From Palsa-661 sp035535015 (GTDB lineage Bacteria > Actinomycetota > Acidimicrobiia > Acidimicrobiales > UBA8190), in NCBI GenBank assembly GCA_035535015.1, contig DATLQU010000066.1, forward strand, positions 1 through 64,000: a stretch of DNA of 64,000 bases, written 5' to 3'. The position numbers were made by a program, and so were the translations under genes. Of the stretch, positions 16,947 to 26,164 are shown in pieces (position 1 is the first letter of the stretch; each line of letters starts with the position of its first letter). The notes beneath the pieces are model-generated. The model saw only the letters and a program-made list of their open reading frames with translations, made no database searches and had not been told where the DNA came from.

Positions 16947-17273
16947 TTACAGGTACGCCTGCAACTCCTGCAGCAGCTGCGCCTTGCCACGGGCGCCCAC
17001 CACCCGCAATTGGGGTTCCCCGTCTTTGAACAGGATCATCGTCGGGATGCTCATCACCTCGTACCGGCGGGTGATGTCCAGGTTCTCGTCGATGTTCAGC
17101 TTGGCGATCTCGATCTTCCCCTTCTGCTCCCCCGAGATCTCCTCGAGGATGGGGGCGATCATCTTGCATGGACCACACCACTCGGCCCAGAAGTCCACCA
17201 GTACCGGCGTGTCGGCCGACGTGACATGTTCGTCAAACGTAGCGTCACTGAGTGTTGCGATCCCCTCGCTCAT
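16947..17273 (-). CDS. trxA: Thioredoxin
   Basis: Disulfide reductase of 108 residues with the canonical FWAEWCGPCKMIAP active site and cis-proline segment EVMSIPTMILFKDGE. The ATG at 17271-17273 is supported by GGAAGGAG seven bases upstream. trxB lies about 125 bp upstream on the same strand, so the two form a thioredoxin system. cwlM follows within about 20 bp. Confidence 0.98.
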   Translation of the reverse strand: MSEGIATLSDATFDEHVTSADTPVLVDFWAEWCGPCKMIAPILEEISGEQKGKIEIAKLNIDENLDITRRYEVMSIPTMILFKDGEPQLRVVGARGKAQLLQELQAYL

Positions 17274-17398
17274 GAAGTGCTCCTTCCCCCGCGTGCCGGA
17301 TGTCGGGCACGCACATCGAACAGACATGTAACACCGGGCGCAGCGGTCGCATTCCAGGGGGACCATCTGCCACCCGGACCGGGTCCGGTCCGGCGTCC

Positions 17399-18361
17399 TC
17401 AGCCGTGGTCCACGGCCTCGAGCCAGCGCTCGGCGTCGATGGCGGCCATGCAACCCGAACCGGCGGCCGTGATGGCTTGGCGATAGACGTGGTCCTGGAC
17501 ATCGCCGCAGACGAAGACCCCCTCGACATTGGTCCGCGATCCCTCGGTGGTGCGGATGTAGCCGGCCTCGTCCACGTCGAGTTGACCGGCGAACACTCCA
17601 CTGTTGGGCACGTGCCCGATGGCCACGAACACTCCGGAGAGGGGCAGATGCTCCTCCTCGCCGGTGACGGTGTTGCGCACCGAGAGCCCCGACACCTTGG
17701 CATCGCCCAACACCTCGTTCACCACCGTGTCCCAGCGGAAGACGATCTTCTCGTTGGCAAAGGCCCGGTCCTGCATGATCTTCGAAGCCCGCAGCTCTTT
17801 GCGCCGGTGGATCAAGGTGACGGATCGGGCGAAGCGCGTCAGGAAGACCGCCTCCTCGATGGCGGAATCACCTCCCCCGATGACGGCGATGTCCTGCTCA
17901 CGGAAGAAGAAGCCGTCGCAGGTAGCGCACGTCGAGAGGCCGTGTCCGAGCAGACGGCTCTCGCCCGGGACGTCGAGCATGAGTGACCGCGCCCCGGTGG
18001 ACACGATCAGCGCCCGGGCAGTGAGATCCGGCTCCGACTCGTGGGCCGCGTCCGTCCAGATCCGAAAGGGACGGCCGGAGAGGTCGACCCGGGTGGCCTT
18101 GCGGGTGACGAAGGTGGCGCCGAAACGGGCCGCCTGGTCACGGAAGCGCTCCATGAGCTCGGGACCCATGATCCCGTCGACGAAGCCGGGATAGTTCTCC
18201 ACGTCGGTGGTGAGCATCAGTTGCCCACCCGGCTGGTCGCTCGTCGATGAGGGTTCACCCTCCACCACCAGGGGTTTAAGGTTCGCCCGCGCCGTGTAGA
18301 TGGCGGCCGTGAGCCCGGCCGGGCCCGACCCGAGGATGATGACGTCGTGGCTCTCGGACAT
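17399..18361 (-). CDS. trxB: Thioredoxin-disulfide reductase
   Basis: FAD-dependent NADPH:thioredoxin oxidoreductase, 320 residues. FAD-binding GSGPAGLTAAIYTARA is near the N terminus, the redox centre is CATCDG near residue 142-147, the NADPH motif is VIGGGDSAIEEAVFL, and the C-terminal GVFVCGDVQDHVYRQAITAAGSGCMAA closes the FAD site. It provides electrons for the neighbouring trxA. In M. tuberculosis the order trxB-trxC-cwlM is the same. Confidence 0.97.
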   Translation of the reverse strand: MSESHDVIILGSGPAGLTAAIYTARANLKPLVVEGEPSSTSDQPGGQLMLTTDVENYPGFVDGIMGPELMERFRDQAARFGATFVTRKATRVDLSGRPFRIWTDAAHESEPDLTARALIVSTGARSLMLDVPGESRLLGHGLSTCATCDGFFFREQDIAVIGGGDSAIEEAVFLTRFARSVTLIHRRKELRASKIMQDRAFANEKIVFRWDTVVNEVLGDAKVSGLSVRNTVTGEEEHLPLSGVFVAIGHVPNSGVFAGQLDVDEAGYIRTTEGSRTNVEGVFVCGDVQDHVYRQAITAAGSGCMAAIDAERWLEAVDHG

Positions 18362-18363
18362 GG

Positions 18364-18705
18364 TCAGGGGGCCTCGGCGTCCCGGCGGGGACGGCGTTTC
18401 GTCCAGGCCAGGATCCCGATGGCGGTGAAGAGACCACCGACGACGGCGTCCGAAGCCCAGACCCGGTTGCGGAAGGCGTAGACGTCGAGAAGGCGCACCA
18501 CGGCCACCGAGAACAGGATGCTCACCAACAGGGCCATGGTGGCCACGAGAACTCCGAAGACCACGGCCCGGGCGACGATGAGCAGAGGGCGGATGACGCG
18601 GTCATGGGCGACGGTGACGACGCCCTCGACCATGTCGACGACACGTGTCTGCCACGCCCCGGCGTCCTCGGGACCCGCTGATGCGCCCGCACCCTGGTCA
18701 TGCAT
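18364..18705 (-). CDS. Small membrane protein, function unknown
   Basis: The 113-residue product has two hydrophobic stretches, PLLIVARAVVFGVLVATMALLVSILFSVAVVRLL (possibly one long or two close spans) and VVGGLFTAIGILAW, flanked by charged ends. The tail KRRPRRDAEAP is basic and probably cytoplasmic. I do not recognise the family. It ends 2 bp before the trxB start and is probably translated with it. Its position is where sigM-rsmM sits in mycobacteria, but it resembles neither. Confidence 0.75.
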   Translation of the reverse strand: MHDQGAGASAGPEDAGAWQTRVVDMVEGVVTVAHDRVIRPLLIVARAVVFGVLVATMALLVSILFSVAVVRLLDVYAFRNRVWASDAVVGGLFTAIGILAWTKRRPRRDAEAP

Positions 18706-18732
18706 GGTCCCGAGACTAGCCGGGAGCCCAGA

Positions 18733-19584
18733 TCAGCCCGCCGTGCGAGCCACCTGGAAGCATACGCCGACGGTGCCCGGTCCGGCGTGGCTGCCGATCA
18801 CGGGACCGAGGTCGCTCACCACCATCTCGTGTTCGGGATGGGCGGAGGCGAGTATCGACAGCAGCTCGTCGATGTCGTCGGCTACGCCGTTGGCCACGCC
18901 CAGACGTTCGAGAGGCCCGGCCTCGAGGGCCTTTCCGGCCAGGTACTGAAGGGAGCGAGACCGGGTCCGCTGCTTGGACTCGACTTCGACGACCCCCTCG
19001 CGGATCTCGATGACGGGCTTGATGGACAGCAGGGATCCCATGAGATGGGAGGCGCCCCCGATGCGGCCGCCCTTCTTCAGGAAATCGAGACCTCCGAGGA
19101 CGCCGTAGACGTGGGTCCGGTCCCGCAGCGACTCGATCTCGGTGACGATGTCGTCGAGGCTTCGTCCGTCACGGGCCATGTCGGAGGCGGCCAACGCCAA
19201 GAGGCCCTCTCCCAAGGTGACGCTTTGCGAGTCGACCACCTTGACCGCAATGGGCACGGGAAGATCGGTCGCCGCCGTGGTGGCCGCCTGGAAGGTGGCC
19301 GACAGACCGGAGGAGAGCGTGATGCAGATCACCCCGTCGGCGCCGGCCTCGGCGGCGTCGATGTAGGCCTGGCGGAAGGCACCGGGAGACGGCGCCGCCG
19401 TCTCGGGCATATCGGGCCCGGTGATGACCCGGTCCCAGAATTCCTTCACCGACAGCTCCTCGCGGTCGACCAGTTCCTCGGATCCGAAGCGGATGGCCAA
19501 CGGCACCACCCGGACGTCGTGGGCTTCGGTCATCGACGGGTTCAGGTCGCAGGCACTGTCGGTGACCACCTGGATGTTGGCCAT
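18733..19584 (-). CDS. DegV family fatty-acid-binding protein
   Basis: The 283-residue sequence begins IQVVTDSACDLNPS and has PSPGAFRQAY, the lipid head-group motif ITLSSGLSATFQAA, and KGGRIGGAS, all typical of DegV proteins. Family members (FakB) bind fatty acids and present them to the kinase FakA; no fakA is nearby. The ATG at 19582-19584 has AGGGAGG upstream. Confidence 0.92.
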   Translation of the reverse strand: MANIQVVTDSACDLNPSMTEAHDVRVVPLAIRFGSEELVDREELSVKEFWDRVITGPDMPETAAPSPGAFRQAYIDAAEAGADGVICITLSSGLSATFQAATTAATDLPVPIAVKVVDSQSVTLGEGLLALAASDMARDGRSLDDIVTEIESLRDRTHVYGVLGGLDFLKKGGRIGGASHLMGSLLSIKPVIEIREGVVEVESKQRTRSRSLQYLAGKALEAGPLERLGVANGVADDIDELLSILASAHPEHEMVVSDLGPVIGSHAGPGTVGVCFQVARTAG

Positions 19585-19633
19585 CGGCCTCCCTCTGGTC
19601 GTGGCGCCGGCGTGCGCCACGGACGCGAGTTGC

Positions 19634-21670
19634 TTACGCGCCGAGTCTGCCACGGTCAGACCCCTGGGGCCCCCCACGTCGTGTCGGCCCGAGATTCGGT
19701 GGTCGTCGCGGCGGTCTCCCCGCCGGCGGGAGCGGGGCCGGTCGCGGGGGAACGCCCGATCGGCCCCGCCGCTGACGACCGGGTGGATCGGTGCCGGGCG
19801 ACGGCCCCCGTCGCGTCGGTGCCGGCGGCCGTCCGCGTTGGCCGAGACCCCCGAGAACTCCGGCGGCCAGGACGAAGGCCCCCGTTCCCGCCACCCCGCC
19901 CACCGCCACCCGGAGCAGGAGTCCGACGCTCGTCTCCGAGGCCGAGATATTGCTGCCGAGCGCGGCGCCCACCACGAGGGCAGCGGTGGACAGAGCCACA
20001 TGGGCCAGAGGCCCGAGGACGAGGTCGCCGTCGAGACCGTGTACCTGGGTACGCAGATGGATCAGGGCCACCACCGCCGACACGGTGTACGCGATGGTGA
20101 TGGAGACGGCGATGCCCCGGACGACACCGAGGGGTCCGACGAGGGCGACGGCGGCCACGATGTTGATGCCGTTTTCGATCACGTACAACCAGAAAGCCGA
20201 TCGCAGGTCCTGCACGGACTGGAGCACCCGGACGGCGTAGAGGAAGACGCAGAAACCGGGGAGCCCCAGGGCCAGCAGGGCGAGGGCGGTAGCCGTGGGA
20301 ATGGTGGCCGCCGCGTCGGTGGCCCCGTGGGCCAGGAGCAACGCCACCAGGGGATGGGAGAGGATCAACTCGCCGGCGGCGGCCGGCACGACGACGGCCA
20401 ACATCGTGCGCAGTCCGGTCGCCATACGCCGGCGGAAGGCGACCAGGTCGTGGCGCGCCCACAGAGAGGTGAGCTCAGGAGCGGTGGCCGTCATGACCGA
20501 GACGGCCACCACCCCGTAGGGGAGTTGGAAGAAGGTCCACGCATATGTGTAGGCGCTCACGGCCCCCCGGACGTGTCCGGCCAGCGTCAGTACCACGATC
20601 AGAGCCACCTGATTGGCCGCCACCAGGCCGAAGGTCCAACCCGACAAGCGCAGGATGGTGCGGACCGCTTCGTGGTGGAAGTCGGGTTTCCAGGTCAGGC
20701 GCAGCCCCGCCCGGCGCAGGCTCGGCACCATGAAGCCGGCCTGGACCACCACACCGGCGGTGGTGCCGAGCCCGAGTAGCAGCAACTGGCCCCGATGGGC
20801 GGAGAGCCCGCCGATGCTGCGCTCGGCGTGCCCGACGGTGATGCCGTAATAGAGCAGGACGGCGATGAGCACGAGGTTGTTGGCGATGGAGCTGAACATC
20901 GGCGCGGCGAAGCGTCGCCGGGCGTTGAGCAGCGCCGTCCCCAGGCTGATGAAGCCGTAGCCGGCCAGCTGAGGCACGAAGAGGAAGAGCAGCTCCGTCG
21001 CCACCCGCCGGTCCTGGGCCGCTTGGGCGGAGTGGTTCAGAGCGGTGGTGGCGTCGATGACAAGAGGGGCCACGGCCAGGAACACGACCGACGCCGCCCC
21101 GATCACGATCAGCGTCACGCTCGTCACCGCCGATATGGCATTCCAGGCCTCGTCGTCGCTCCGGGCGGTCAGTCGTTGGACGAAGACGGGAATGAACGTC
21201 GCCGACACCACACCGCCGAGCACGATGTCATGGATGATGTTCGGCATGGTGTTGGCCAAGTTGTACGCGTCGCCCAGGTGGCTCGTCCCCAACGCGTAGG
21301 CCAGAGCGATGATGCGGATGACCCCGGTGAAGCGCGACAGCGTCGTCCCCACGGCCATGACGGCGGTCGCCCGTCCCACCCCCGAACCAATGTCGTCGCC
21401 GCCCATCCGGGCAGCGGGGCCGACGTCGATCGCCGCTGTCGCCGGCGGCTCGGCATTCCCCGAATCGGCACCGCCCCCCGAATCGGCACCGCCCCCCGCA
21501 TCGGCACCGCCCCCCGAATCGGCCGGAACGTCGGTGGCGACGGCGTCGCCCCGGGTGTCGGCCTCGCCGGTGTCGGACAGGTCGGGGGAACCGATAACGA
21601 CGACATCGTCGGTCTCGTCGAATTCGTACCAACGGCGGCCGCCCGGGGGCGGCTCCTCGGCGTCGGTCAT
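19634..21670 (-). CDS. murJ: Lipid II flippase MurJ (MviN family)
   Basis: Polytopic membrane protein of 678 residues that flips the peptidoglycan precursor lipid II. After a hydrophilic N-terminal region of about 85 residues come the MurJ opening helix (AVMAVGTTLSRFTGVIRIIALAYALG) and DAYNLANTMPNIIHDIVLGGVVSATFIPVF, then some 14 hydrophobic spans. The C-terminal tail is Pro/Arg-rich. The ATG at 21668-21670 overlaps the stop of the upstream DUF6049 gene (ATGA). The N-terminal segment contains Gly-Gly-Gly-Ala-Asp-Ser repeats encoded by an 18-bp array. Confidence 0.95.
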   Translation of the reverse strand: MTDAEEPPPGGRRWYEFDETDDVVVIGSPDLSDTGEADTRGDAVATDVPADSGGGADAGGGADSGGGADSGNAEPPATAAIDVGPAARMGGDDIGSGVGRATAVMAVGTTLSRFTGVIRIIALAYALGTSHLGDAYNLANTMPNIIHDIVLGGVVSATFIPVFVQRLTARSDDEAWNAISAVTSVTLIVIGAASVVFLAVAPLVIDATTALNHSAQAAQDRRVATELLFLFVPQLAGYGFISLGTALLNARRRFAAPMFSSIANNLVLIAVLLYYGITVGHAERSIGGLSAHRGQLLLLGLGTTAGVVVQAGFMVPSLRRAGLRLTWKPDFHHEAVRTILRLSGWTFGLVAANQVALIVVLTLAGHVRGAVSAYTYAWTFFQLPYGVVAVSVMTATAPELTSLWARHDLVAFRRRMATGLRTMLAVVVPAAAGELILSHPLVALLLAHGATDAAATIPTATALALLALGLPGFCVFLYAVRVLQSVQDLRSAFWLYVIENGINIVAAVALVGPLGVVRGIAVSITIAYTVSAVVALIHLRTQVHGLDGDLVLGPLAHVALSTAALVVGAALGSNISASETSVGLLLRVAVGGVAGTGAFVLAAGVLGGLGQRGRPPAPTRRGPSPGTDPPGRQRRGRSGVPPRPAPLPPAGRPPRRPPNLGPTRRGGPQGSDRGRLGA
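21459..21530. repeat. 18-bp tandem repeat in the murJ N-terminal coding region
   Basis: About four units resembling CCCCGAATCGGCACCGCC follow each other. In the minus-strand frame they encode repeats of GGGADS/GGGADA. The period keeps the frame, so copy number can change without breaking the protein. Confidence 0.85.
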
Positions 21671-23919
21671 GCCGGGGTCGCCGGGCGCCGGCGATGGGCA
21701 CCCCGCCGGGTCCGCCGGCCGCGCCAGATGGTGCGTCCCCACCAACCGAGGAGAACGACGGCGGCCGCCGCCGACAGGGCGATGGCCACGGCCGAGGTCG
21801 ACATCGAGCGGACGGTGAGCTGGCCGCTCGTCAATTGCAGGCCGCCCTGGGGGCTGTCCAGGGTGACTGTCAGACGGAAGTCGCCCGAGACACGTGACTG
21901 CATTTCGACATAGACGGCGTTGGTGCCGTGGACGAATGTGCACTGCATCGACACGCTCGACTGCGCCGAGACGCTGGAGGTATTGGCCGCGCCGGTGACG
22001 ACCGGAATGGCGCACTGCGTGTTCGGGGCCTGGGCATTGGCGGACGAGAAGGCGATCTTGTCACTGGTCAACGAGAGGACGGCCTTCACCGGGTAGGGGG
22101 CGCTCTTGATGACGGTGATGGGGACGCTGCCGGCGCTGGCCGTCAGACGGACCTCGCGTGACGTGACCGAGAGCAGGGCCAACTGGGCGGCCAGGGCGGC
22201 GCCGAAGTGGGCCACCTGCCGGTTCCTCCGGGCCGCAGCGAGTTGCTGCGACTCTGCTCCGAGCAGCATGTCGTTCAAGCCGGCGGCCACGGTCGCCCCG
22301 GCGGTGCTACCGGCGACGGCGGCCGAGAACCCGGTCCACTGGAGCCGGGCCGCTTTGATGGCCCGGGCCGGCAGGCCGGCGGCACCGGTCACCACCGCCG
22401 GTCGACGGGTGGACGGCTGGGTGACGCCGGCCACGGCGCCACCCACGGGGACGTCGGAGAACAGCGTGGCCAGGGTGACGGCTCGGACCATGGGATTGTC
22501 CTGCAGGCCGTCGAGGAGATCGGTGATGACGGCAGGATCGACGGCCCCGGCCGCCGGCACCACGGCCGCCACCCCCCGGGCGCTCTGGGTGTTCGGCGCC
22601 TCGTAGTAGTCGAGCTCGAGCTCGGCCAGGAGCTGATCGGCGGCCAGGGCCGGATCGGCGCGCGAGGACGAGCGCAGGCGCGACGAGATGTCCGAATCGG
22701 AAAGAACGGCGTCGCCGGCGCTGCCTCCGCTCAGGGTGAAGCGCCGGCTGGGCGTGGTGGAGGAGGTGGGGCCGGCGACGGCGGTGGGCGCCACCACCAG
22801 GTGGTTGTAGCCCAGGGTGGCGAGCGTGGTGATGGCGCCGGCGTCGAGCGGCGCTTCGGTCACCCAGGCGTTGTCGGCGGCGCAGCCGCTCGTCCGCAGA
22901 CCGGGGATGGCACTCAGTACCTGGGCGCCGCGATGGACCTGTTCGGGGATCTCCGAGGACAATCCCGCCGTGTCGAGGGCGCCGGCGTCGACGGGGACGA
23001 ACGAACTGCACAGGGTCTGGCGACCCGGGTCGGTGGTGAGCGAGACGAGTGACGACAACGCCTGACGGGACCTGTCCTGGCGGTCGGCGGCGAGGGCGGC
23101 GGCCGTCGCCGGGCTCGGGAGCAAGGTGACCGGCACCGCGGCGCGCGATCCCGAAAGCGATCCCATGAGGGCGGTCAGGCTGGCCAGCGACGAAGGGGTG
23201 ACGGCGGCGGCCGTGTCTGGTGGAGAGGTCGGGGTCGGACTCAAGGCCAGGGGGACGACCAGGGCGAACCGGAGAGGCTCGATGTCGGCCGAGGGATCCG
23301 TGTAGACGAGGTAGGTGAGGAGCCGGGACACGACGGCCCCGTCGGCCCCGTCGGTGAGGACGAGCCGGACCGGGTAGACCCCACCACAGGAACCGAGGCT
23401 GCAATTGAGATCGGCGGTGAAGGGGCCGGTTCCCGTTGCGCTCACCCCACCGGCGGCCACGGGAACCGAGAGGTCGACGCCTTTCTGCGGGTCGGCGGCG
23501 TCGGGGGAGAGCGAGGAGAGGGGGATGGGCGCGTCCGACCGGGCGATGATGCTCCCTACGGGGGTGCCCCCCAGGGTTTCGTCGAACTCCGACGGGTCGA
23601 CGATGTGCCGGTAGACGGAGATACCGAGGGACAGGTTGGTGCGGCCCACCCCTCCCGGGACGCCCAGCCGGAGGGAGAAGGGGCGGCCCGGACCGGCGAT
23701 CGTGGGGGGCGCCAGAAGAGTCAATCCGGCTGTCGGCGAACTCGAGCCGGTCGACGAGGTGGCGGTGCCCGTCGGCGACGAGGTGCCCGCCGCCAGGGCG
23801 GGGGGTGCGGGGAGGGCGACGGCCAGGACGACGAGAACGGCCGGCATCCGGCCGACCGCCTGCCGCCACCGGGCTCGGCCAACGCGGTACGTGCGGTCAC
23901 CGCCGCGTGCGGGAGCCAT
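21667..23919 (-). CDS. DUF6049 family secreted/membrane-anchored protein
   Basis: The 750-residue protein has a signal peptide (RMPAVLVVLAVALPAPPALAA), a large Ser/Thr/Ala-rich extracellular region, and one C-terminal span (VAIALSAAAAVVLLGWW) with a basic cytoplasmic end. It matches the Rv3909-type protein that lies next to murJ in mycobacteria, whose biochemical role is not established. ATG 23917-23919 is preferred, with GAGG upstream; an ATG seven codons earlier is possible. It overlaps murJ by four bases, suggesting a stoichiometric link. Confidence 0.85.
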   Translation of the reverse strand: MAPARGGDRTYRVGRARWRQAVGRMPAVLVVLAVALPAPPALAAGTSSPTGTATSSTGSSSPTAGLTLLAPPTIAGPGRPFSLRLGVPGGVGRTNLSLGISVYRHIVDPSEFDETLGGTPVGSIIARSDAPIPLSSLSPDAADPQKGVDLSVPVAAGGVSATGTGPFTADLNCSLGSCGGVYPVRLVLTDGADGAVVSRLLTYLVYTDPSADIEPLRFALVVPLALSPTPTSPPDTAAAVTPSSLASLTALMGSLSGSRAAVPVTLLPSPATAAALAADRQDRSRQALSSLVSLTTDPGRQTLCSSFVPVDAGALDTAGLSSEIPEQVHRGAQVLSAIPGLRTSGCAADNAWVTEAPLDAGAITTLATLGYNHLVVAPTAVAGPTSSTTPSRRFTLSGGSAGDAVLSDSDISSRLRSSSRADPALAADQLLAELELDYYEAPNTQSARGVAAVVPAAGAVDPAVITDLLDGLQDNPMVRAVTLATLFSDVPVGGAVAGVTQPSTRRPAVVTGAAGLPARAIKAARLQWTGFSAAVAGSTAGATVAAGLNDMLLGAESQQLAAARRNRQVAHFGAALAAQLALLSVTSREVRLTASAGSVPITVIKSAPYPVKAVLSLTSDKIAFSSANAQAPNTQCAIPVVTGAANTSSVSAQSSVSMQCTFVHGTNAVYVEMQSRVSGDFRLTVTLDSPQGGLQLTSGQLTVRSMSTSAVAIALSAAAAVVLLGWWGRTIWRGRRTRRGAHRRRPATPA

Positions 23920-24020
23920 TCTCGCCTCGGTCCGGTCCACCTCGGCGTCGGAGCCTACTGGTCGAACCGTCGGCCGGGTCGGCCACCGGCCCCCGGCGAC
24001 GGTTCCGGCCGTCCGCCGTC

Positions 24021-24659
24021 TCAGATGCCGAAGCGGGCGTTGCGCACGGCGGCGACAGCCTCCGACGGCCCCCCGAGCTCGACGTGAGCGGCATCGCCGC
24101 GGCCCCAGAGATAGAGAACGATCTCACCCGGACGACCGGTGAGCGTGGCCGTGTGCTCGCCGCGCCGTGCATGGACGACGCGACCGTCGACGTGGATCAG
24201 GTCGAGTCCGGTGGGACCGAGGGAACGGGTCATGAGCCGCGCCCCGCGCCCCACGGACCGCCACAGCGCCTCCTCGACGACGGCGATGTCGGCCATCGGG
24301 CGCGGCGTGGTGTCGCCGGATCCCCGCCGGACGTCTTCGTGGTGGATGAAGTACTCGCCCATGTTCATGGCGGTGTCGAACGGCCGCAGCAGAGAGGGCG
24401 GACCGCGGCGGACGAGAGCCACCAGGCCGTCATACGACTCCGACGTCGACATGCGCTTCATCGTCTTGGCCAGCCCGGCGGCGAACGGCCCGGGGAGGAC
24501 GAGGCCGAGGGCGGCCAGGGGCTTGCGTTCGCGCACCACCAGATGGGTGGCCAGGTCGGTCGTCGTCCAGCCCGAGCACAGCGTCGGCGCCGCCGGCCCG
24601 ACACGGGTGAGCAGATCGCACAGCGCCGTGCGCTCGGAGCGATGAGGGGCGATGGCCAT
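24021..24659 (-). CDS. TIGR03085-like mycothiol/maleylpyruvate isomerase-type protein
   Basis: The 212-residue sequence fits the TIGR03085 branch of the DinB/mycothiol-dependent isomerase superfamily. Visible features are the N-terminal CSGWTTTDLATHLVVRERKP with a metal-ligand histidine and the second metal region GEYFIHHEDVRRG. Substrate unknown. It is divergent from pcnA with an 86-bp promoter region between them. Confidence 0.8.
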   Translation of the reverse strand: MAIAPHRSERTALCDLLTRVGPAAPTLCSGWTTTDLATHLVVRERKPLAALGLVLPGPFAAGLAKTMKRMSTSESYDGLVALVRRGPPSLLRPFDTAMNMGEYFIHHEDVRRGSGDTTPRPMADIAVVEEALWRSVGRGARLMTRSLGPTGLDLIHVDGRVVHARRGEHTATLTGRPGEIVLYLWGRGDAAHVELGGPSEAVAAVRNARFGI

Positions 24660-24745
24660 CCGTCGGCACGCTACGGCGGAGCCGACGCGCGGTCAACGTC
24701 GGCCGCTGCCCGGGCCCCGGGGCACGGCGCACTACCCTCGGCCCG

Positions 24746-26134
24746 GTGATCCCGTCACGAGCGCAGGCGCTGGTCGATGCCACCGCGGAGCTGGCCGCGC
24801 TCTTCGACGACGCCGGTCACCAGCTGTACGCCGTCGGTGGTTCGGTCCGCGACGTGTTCTCGACCGACGAACCGTCGGACGACGCCGACATCGACCTGAC
24901 CACCGATGCCCGGCCTGAGCAGACCGAGAAGATCGTGGGTGGCTGGGCCGACGCCGTGTGGCTCCAGGGGAAGCGTTGGGGAACCATCGGGGCGCTCAAG
25001 GGGGGGCGGCCGTTCGAGATCACCACCCACCGGGCCGAGGCCTACAACCCCGACTCGCGCAAGCCCGAGGTGGTGTTCGGCGACTCGATCGAAACCGACC
25101 TGTCACGCCGGGACTTCACCGTGAACGCCATGGCCCTCCGGCTCGGCCAGACCCTCGAGCTGATCGACCCCTACCACGGGCTCGACGACCTGGCCGCCTC
25201 CCGGCTGCGTACGCCGCTCGACCCCGAGATCTCCTTCTCCGACGATCCACTGCGGATGCTGCGGGCGGCGCGCTTCATCGCCCGCTTCGGCCTCGAACCC
25301 GACCCCCCTCTGGTGGCCGCCGTGGAGGCCATGCACGACCGCCTGGCCATCGTGTCGGCCGAACGGATCCGCGACGAGCTGGGCAAGCTGCTCGTGGTCC
25401 GCCAACCCTCGTCGGGGCTGTGGTTCGTGGTGAGGACAGGTCTGGCCGCCGCGTTCCTCCCCGAGCTGCCCGGTCTCGCCCTCGAACAGGATCCCATCCA
25501 CCGGCACAAGGACGTCCTGGCCCACACCCTGGCCGTGGTGGACAAGACCCAGCCCGATCGGCAGCTGCGCCTGGCCGCTCTTCTCCATGACATCGGCAAG
25601 CCCCGGACCCGGGACTTCGGCCCCGGGGGGGTGAGCTTCCACCACCATGAGGTCGTCGGGGCCCGGATGGCCCGCGACCGGATGACGGCACTGCGCTTCT
25701 CGAAAGAGGACATCGAGACGGTGACCCGTCTGGTCGAGCTGCACCTGCGTTTCCATACCTACCGGCTCGGTTGGACCGATCGCGCCGTCCGGCGCTACGT
25801 GCGCGACGCCGGGCCACTGCTCGAGCAGCTGAACGAGTTGACGCGCTGCGACTGCACGACGCGCAATGCCGCCAAGGCGCGCGCCCTCGGTCAGCGGATG
25901 GACGAGCTCGAGACGCGGATCGAGGAATTGCGGGCCGAAGAGGAGCTCGACGCCATCCGGCCGGAGCTGGACGGCCGTCAGGTGATGGATCACCTGGGTT
26001 TGGGCCCGGGGCCCGCGGTGGGCCAGGCCCTCGATTTCCTTCTGGAGTTGCGGTTGGAGGAGGGTCCGCTCGGCCAGGAGGAGGTCGTGCGCCGGCTCGA
26101 CAGCTGGTGGGAGCAGAGGGGGTCGGCCGGCTGA
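24746..26134 (+). CDS. pcnA: CCA tRNA nucleotidyltransferase
   Basis: Adds or repairs the 3' CCA of tRNAs. The head domain has GGSVRDVF and the metal-binding DADIDLTTDA, then the RRDFTVNAMAL and ISFSDDPLRMLRAARFIARF motifs. A C-terminal HD domain (LRLAALLHDIGKPRTR) follows, as in actinobacterial PcnA. 462 residues, GTG start at 24746. In mycobacteria pcnA is also near murJ. It converges with ino1. Confidence 0.95.
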   Translation: MIPSRAQALVDATAELAALFDDAGHQLYAVGGSVRDVFSTDEPSDDADIDLTTDARPEQTEKIVGGWADAVWLQGKRWGTIGALKGGRPFEITTHRAEAYNPDSRKPEVVFGDSIETDLSRRDFTVNAMALRLGQTLELIDPYHGLDDLAASRLRTPLDPEISFSDDPLRMLRAARFIARFGLEPDPPLVAAVEAMHDRLAIVSAERIRDELGKLLVVRQPSSGLWFVVRTGLAAAFLPELPGLALEQDPIHRHKDVLAHTLAVVDKTQPDRQLRLAALLHDIGKPRTRDFGPGGVSFHHHEVVGARMARDRMTALRFSKEDIETVTRLVELHLRFHTYRLGWTDRAVRRYVRDAGPLLEQLNELTRCDCTTRNAAKARALGQRMDELETRIEELRAEEELDAIRPELDGRQVMDHLGLGPGPAVGQALDFLLELRLEEGPLGQEEVVRRLDSWWEQRGSAG

Positions 26135-26143
26135 ACGGCTGGT

Positions 26144-26164
26144 CCCCGGGATCAGGTTCCGGGG
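26144..26164. terminator. Hairpin between convergent pcnA and ino1
   Basis: CCCCGG at 26144-26149 pairs with CCGGGG at 26159-26164 around a 9-base loop. It fills nearly the whole 30-bp gap between two converging genes, so a shared terminator is likely. No T-run is present. Confidence 0.5.
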
